A DNA stretch of 45,218 bases from Akkermansia sp. (GTDB taxonomy: Bacteria > Verrucomicrobiota > Verrucomicrobiia > Verrucomicrobiales > Akkermansiaceae): assembly GCA_030523775.1 (NCBI GenBank), contig JAUNHW010000019.1, forward strand, positions 1 through 45,218, read 5' to 3'. Made by a program: the position numbers and the translations under genes. The notes beneath the pieces were generated by a model. That model saw only the letters and a list, made by a program, of their open reading frames with translations, made no database searches and had not been told where the DNA came from. Positions 43,201 to 45,218 of the stretch are shown one piece after another (the stretch's first letter is position 1; each line of letters begins with the position of its first letter).

Positions 43201-45218
43201 TGAGGGCGGCACGGTTGACGGCAACGGCTTCGCCCATGAAACCGGCACCGTCCAGGTGGTGGACATCACCGAGGGCGCAGAGCTGGACAGCGATTCCGCC
43301 ACGTTCCTGCGCGGCGGCAGCGAGCTGACGCTGACCGACGGCGCCACCACGGTGGATGGCACCAACTACGCCGGCTTCTACATCAACTCCGGCGAGGAAA
43401 CGCTCACGCAGGCCAAGAGCGAAGAGTCCGCGCACGGCCCCCTCTCCTTCATCTATGTGAAGGATGGCGGCACCCTGCAGGTGGACGATGATATGGACGG
43501 CGAGCTGGTTTACGGCGAAGGCACCGGCATCGTGAACATCCAGGAGGATAAGACCGTGACCGGCGCCATGGAGGGTGTTACCCTCGCCGGTAAGGGCACC
43601 TACGACCTGGGCAGCACGGCCTCCCTGGGCACCGGCACCACGCTGGGTCAGGACTGGATGGGCGTTGTGAGCCTCTCCAACCTGACGAAGGCGGACGGCA
43701 ACTCCGCCTGGATCAGTGGCTTGGCCCAAGGCGACTCCTGGGTTGAGTTCTCCAACTTCACGGGATACGACCGCGCATGGGCCAGCTCCTTTGTGCCGGC
43801 TGTCACCGCCAACATCATCCTGAAGGACGATGGTGAGCATGCCGCGTGGAACCTGACCGCCTACGCCTCCTCCACCTACACGATGGTTATCTCCGGCGAT
43901 GTGAAGGGCGACGGCACGTTCAAGACATCCGGCGGCACCGCCGCCCAGTCTCAGGCCATCGAGTTCCGCGGCGACATCTCCGAATGGGAAGGTGCCTTTG
44001 AGGCGAATGCCAACGGTATGCGCCGGGTGGTGTTCACCGGCAAGGCCTCGACCGTGAACGCCAGCATCACCAAGGCGGGCGCGGGTGCGCTCAACCTGGT
44101 TGTGGGCAACGGCTCGGATCCGTTCGATGCGGTGTTCCACGAGGAAGTCAGCGTCACCTCCGTTGACGTGAAGGCCAACGCCTCCGCAACGTTCTTGGAA
44201 CAGCTGACCACCTCGACTGTCACCAACGCCGGCTCTGTGGTGTTCAATACCCTGGAAGGCCTCTCCCAGACCATCACCAACTCCGGCGATGTCACGTTCA
44301 ACGCTGACTTTGAGGTCTCCGGCTTCCATGTGACTGCCGGCGAGACCGGCTTCTACGGCATTGACGGGCAGTTCTCCGTCGATGGCAACGGCTACGCCGG
44401 CAGCTCTGCCAGCTACATCACCATCGTGAATGGTGGCAGTGTCGAGGCCGATGGCATCGAGGTGACCCAAGAAGGAACCGTGTATACCATAAACAACAGC
44501 GGCAGAGCGCTGGCGGATGACGCCGACGTTCAGTACGACACCTTCTACGTGAACACCGATACGGTGGACATCTCCGCCATTGCCGCCGATGAGCACTACA
44601 GCCAGCTGCTGAACATCCATGTGCAGGACGGTGGCACGCTGAATGTTGACCAGAGCACCGATGCTGCTATCCATGCGGGTGACGGCGCCACGGTTGCGGG
44701 CGACAAGGCTCAGGAGTTGGTGAAGATTGCCATGGGTGAGACTGTTACATATGCCGATGGACTCAAGGCGGCGGTCGATGACAGCGCCGAGTTCTCCGGC
44801 AATGTGCAGGTGACCAATGCCGCTGATGAATCCTCCTTCAGCGTGACGAACCAGAACATGGTGGTGCAGGCTGATGCCCTCACCTTCGGGGAGGGCGCGA
44901 CCGACACGTTCGAGATTAGTTGCGCGGTCGATGTCGACACCATCACCAACCGGAGCGGGCAGGACCTTGTCCTGAATACGCTGGTGGCATCCGAGCTGGA
45001 CGGCGTGTCCGCCCTTTCCGGCGATATCGCGCTGGTTTCCACCCAGGACGAGCTGACCATCAACAACCTTGTGATAGAGGCTGAGCAGTGCGTTAAGGCT
45101 CTCAAGGGCACGAGCGGTGCAGAGATTACCGTGACCGTCACGGATACGCTGGTCTCTAACGAGGGCACGCTGCTCGCCAACCTGGTGATGGAGGATGACT
45201 CCGCCTACCTGGCCGGCG
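40247..45218 (+). CDS. Large beta-strand-repeat surface protein, cut by the right edge
   Basis: At least 1657 residues, open to the end of the window. Signal peptide MKLHLNATLRAALIAAITAV then GMAMPQTFA closely matches that of the upstream gene. After an N-terminal part comes VWTGTDGNNTWEAGNF, again the opener of beta-strand repeats, and then long Gly/Thr/Asn-rich repeats. Blocks match the first protein in order: TTIDADMEDASIAL against TTINMDSDGASIAL, ATEATTISSVSGW against ATEAATISSISGW, and ADITIGNTLTNVDV against GNVTIGNTLSGVDV. The last visible residues (ANLVMEDDSAYLAG) align with ANLEMADGSAMVL about 120 residues before the end of the first protein, so the gene probably ends soon after the window, presumably with its own PEP-CTERM tail. 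The leader has AGGT close to the ATG. Confidence 0.88.
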   Translation, partial: MKLHLNATLRAALIAAITAVGMAMPQTFAESKALTVNPTEKTGGNVNMSWTGGDTTLNSWLLTFDLKVTNSGAANFFAISTNNSVSSAGWDLGINGTNLLLGYNGTGSPVVTLTDAYTLNTAQAVTFQFVRDVDEDGASLGTGTFTVTANGQTGTYKVDSLTDTALVSGSKAHIWCNGNPGKQQMTNITLTQLDDNKVVVPTSVWTGTDGNNTWEAGNFDPEFAANGNVKFTADGFDTVVVNSAVSAGKMSVEGAAYTFEIEDGGSLAAAKANIADGASLTVVGGGTATITSLSGAGDLTVGEGGTATVNGQTLYTGTMGVQDGGTLNLGSAIVLSELTVADGTVTTQHASGSGVVTNTLSIGEGGTFKVIGSHDAFGYNAGATKEIVMEGTEDAHATLALEQNSTNSVTMTTNIAMHGYSDITVKEGGKGFNTYGCNITVDGVENSIAVIDLRNAVSINVGKGELSVGKFTRNGTNTGAVTKTGAGIMTIEEASTLPGALNINEGTVAIKADTTIAGLNIATTGSLTVAGGTTSVSGSTNVIGNVIDLEAGTLSLAGAYDINSLSSSSEPRYIGGDGIGEGSGFKEASGVVQVVNITAGATLTQVEGVTFTYGADSGTLNEQGAFELSGAVDYTTLYVNNAEPVSYTSAWDLAQGQGEEISSVVLANGTTIDADMEDASIALSLTGATGTVNATEATTISSVSGWSGNKLIITGGANVSLTPGRDIVIGAGSSLEVGTAVAAQKIQLNGDGANLTVAAEGELSLSNNLTLTNGVADVYGTLNVGHEVDLSNGSKATGTLHIHDGGEVTAKDGMWMAPSAAGVLLDENATFAITGKGVIFTGKEGGNGSIKASGAEVNYTANNASAAISNVTMTATADITIGNTLTNVDVYTGEHAVSLNAAADSVTVGTDGSISFGTSGSASSITVEDGGAIGSYTKTNEGETTITSVGTAILADTINLQTGKITMTGAYNIDSLYGDVEITGYEGGTVDGNGFAHETGTVQVVDITEGAELDSDSATFLRGGSELTLTDGATTVDGTNYAGFYINSGEETLTQAKSEESAHGPLSFIYVKDGGTLQVDDDMDGELVYGEGTGIVNIQEDKTVTGAMEGVTLAGKGTYDLGSTASLGTGTTLGQDWMGVVSLSNLTKADGNSAWISGLAQGDSWVEFSNFTGYDRAWASSFVPAVTANIILKDDGEHAAWNLTAYASSTYTMVISGDVKGDGTFKTSGGTAAQSQAIEFRGDISEWEGAFEANANGMRRVVFTGKASTVNASITKAGAGALNLVVGNGSDPFDAVFHEEVSVTSVDVKANASATFLEQLTTSTVTNAGSVVFNTLEGLSQTITNSGDVTFNADFEVSGFHVTAGETGFYGIDGQFSVDGNGYAGSSASYITIVNGGSVEADGIEVTQEGTVYTINNSGRALADDADVQYDTFYVNTDTVDISAIAADEHYSQLLNIHVQDGGTLNVDQSTDAAIHAGDGATVAGDKAQELVKIAMGETVTYADGLKAAVDDSAEFSGNVQVTNAADESSFSVTNQNMVVQADALTFGEGATDTFEISCAVDVDTITNRSGQDLVLNTLVASELDGVSALSGDIALVSTQDELTINNLVIEAEQCVKALKGTSGAEITVTVTDTLVSNEGTLLANLVMEDDSAYLAG

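Noticed and set aside
40253..44674. 1473-codon open frame on the minus strand opposite the second surface-protein gene
   Set aside because: Same reason: a mirror of strong third-position bias in the repeat protein; the composition is repetitive His/Gly/Val without motifs.
1..45218. CRISPR array, transposase, integrase or phage structural genes
   Set aside because: No regularly spaced repeats of CRISPR type and no protein with recombinase, transposase or virion motifs were found, despite the island-like composition at the left end.

Overview
The window is from a GC-rich, Gram-negative-type bacterium, most likely a gut-associated Verrucomicrobiota of the Akkermansia type. This rests on two very large secreted repeat proteins, one with a complete PEP-CTERM sorting tail (VPEPTTGTLSLLALM then RRRKH), a galactokinase/sodium-galactose symporter pair, outer-membrane porin-like and polysaccharide-deacetylase genes, and start codons that mostly lack a Shine-Dalgarno sequence. 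The assignment is by character of the proteins only.

Layout. (1) 1-12,030: a defence island read leftward. One promoter (11997-12025) precedes a tight four-gene run: SNF2-type helicase with a PLD-like N-terminus, a DUF4391 protein, a type III DNA methyltransferase (Mod) and a type III restriction subunit (Res). Downstream lies an AT-rich, separately promoted KAP-family membrane P-loop NTPase. (2) 12,060-18,840: addB-like and addA-like recombination/repair genes and a tRNA-Leu(CAG), also leftward. (3) 18,950-20,320: an AAA/DUF4143 ATPase gene bracketed by a perfect 31-bp direct repeat that carries a long palindrome. (4) 20,356-27,401: a galactose module (galK then a vSGLT-like symporter, leftward) and, divergently, a SLC13/DASS carboxylate transporter followed by a Cys-rich porin-like protein. 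(5) 27,524-29,563: a basic Lys/Ala/Pro-rich protein and an exported polysaccharide deacetylase, leftward. (6) 29,675-34,179: a rightward run of membrane/exported proteins (two-TM protein, TPR protein, pseudokinase-TM-degenerate FGE protein, exported beta protein, tiny lipoprotein). (7) 34,272-35,690: der (EngA) GTPase. (8) 36,050 to the right edge: two tandem paralogous beta-repeat surface proteins; the second runs off the window.

How the parts work together. Region 1 should modify self DNA (Mod) and cut unmodified DNA (Res); the co-transcribed helicase and DUF4391 protein are constant-looking partners whose role is not established. AddAB would process the broken ends. Region 4 imports and phosphorylates galactose, a sugar abundant in mucin, while the DASS carrier moves carboxylates. 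Regions 5, 6 and 8 deal with the envelope and cell surface.

The most unusual signals are: the repeat-bracketed ATPase cassette; five short AT-rich tracts between genes that share a 7-nt period; a 33-nt perfect hairpin used twice, 12.6 kb apart; large soluble insertions in two unrelated transporters; a pseudokinase fused through a membrane helix to a degenerate formylglycine-generating-enzyme fold; and several -10 boxes so close to the start codon that leaderless transcripts are likely. No CRISPR array, rRNA or recognisable transposase was seen.
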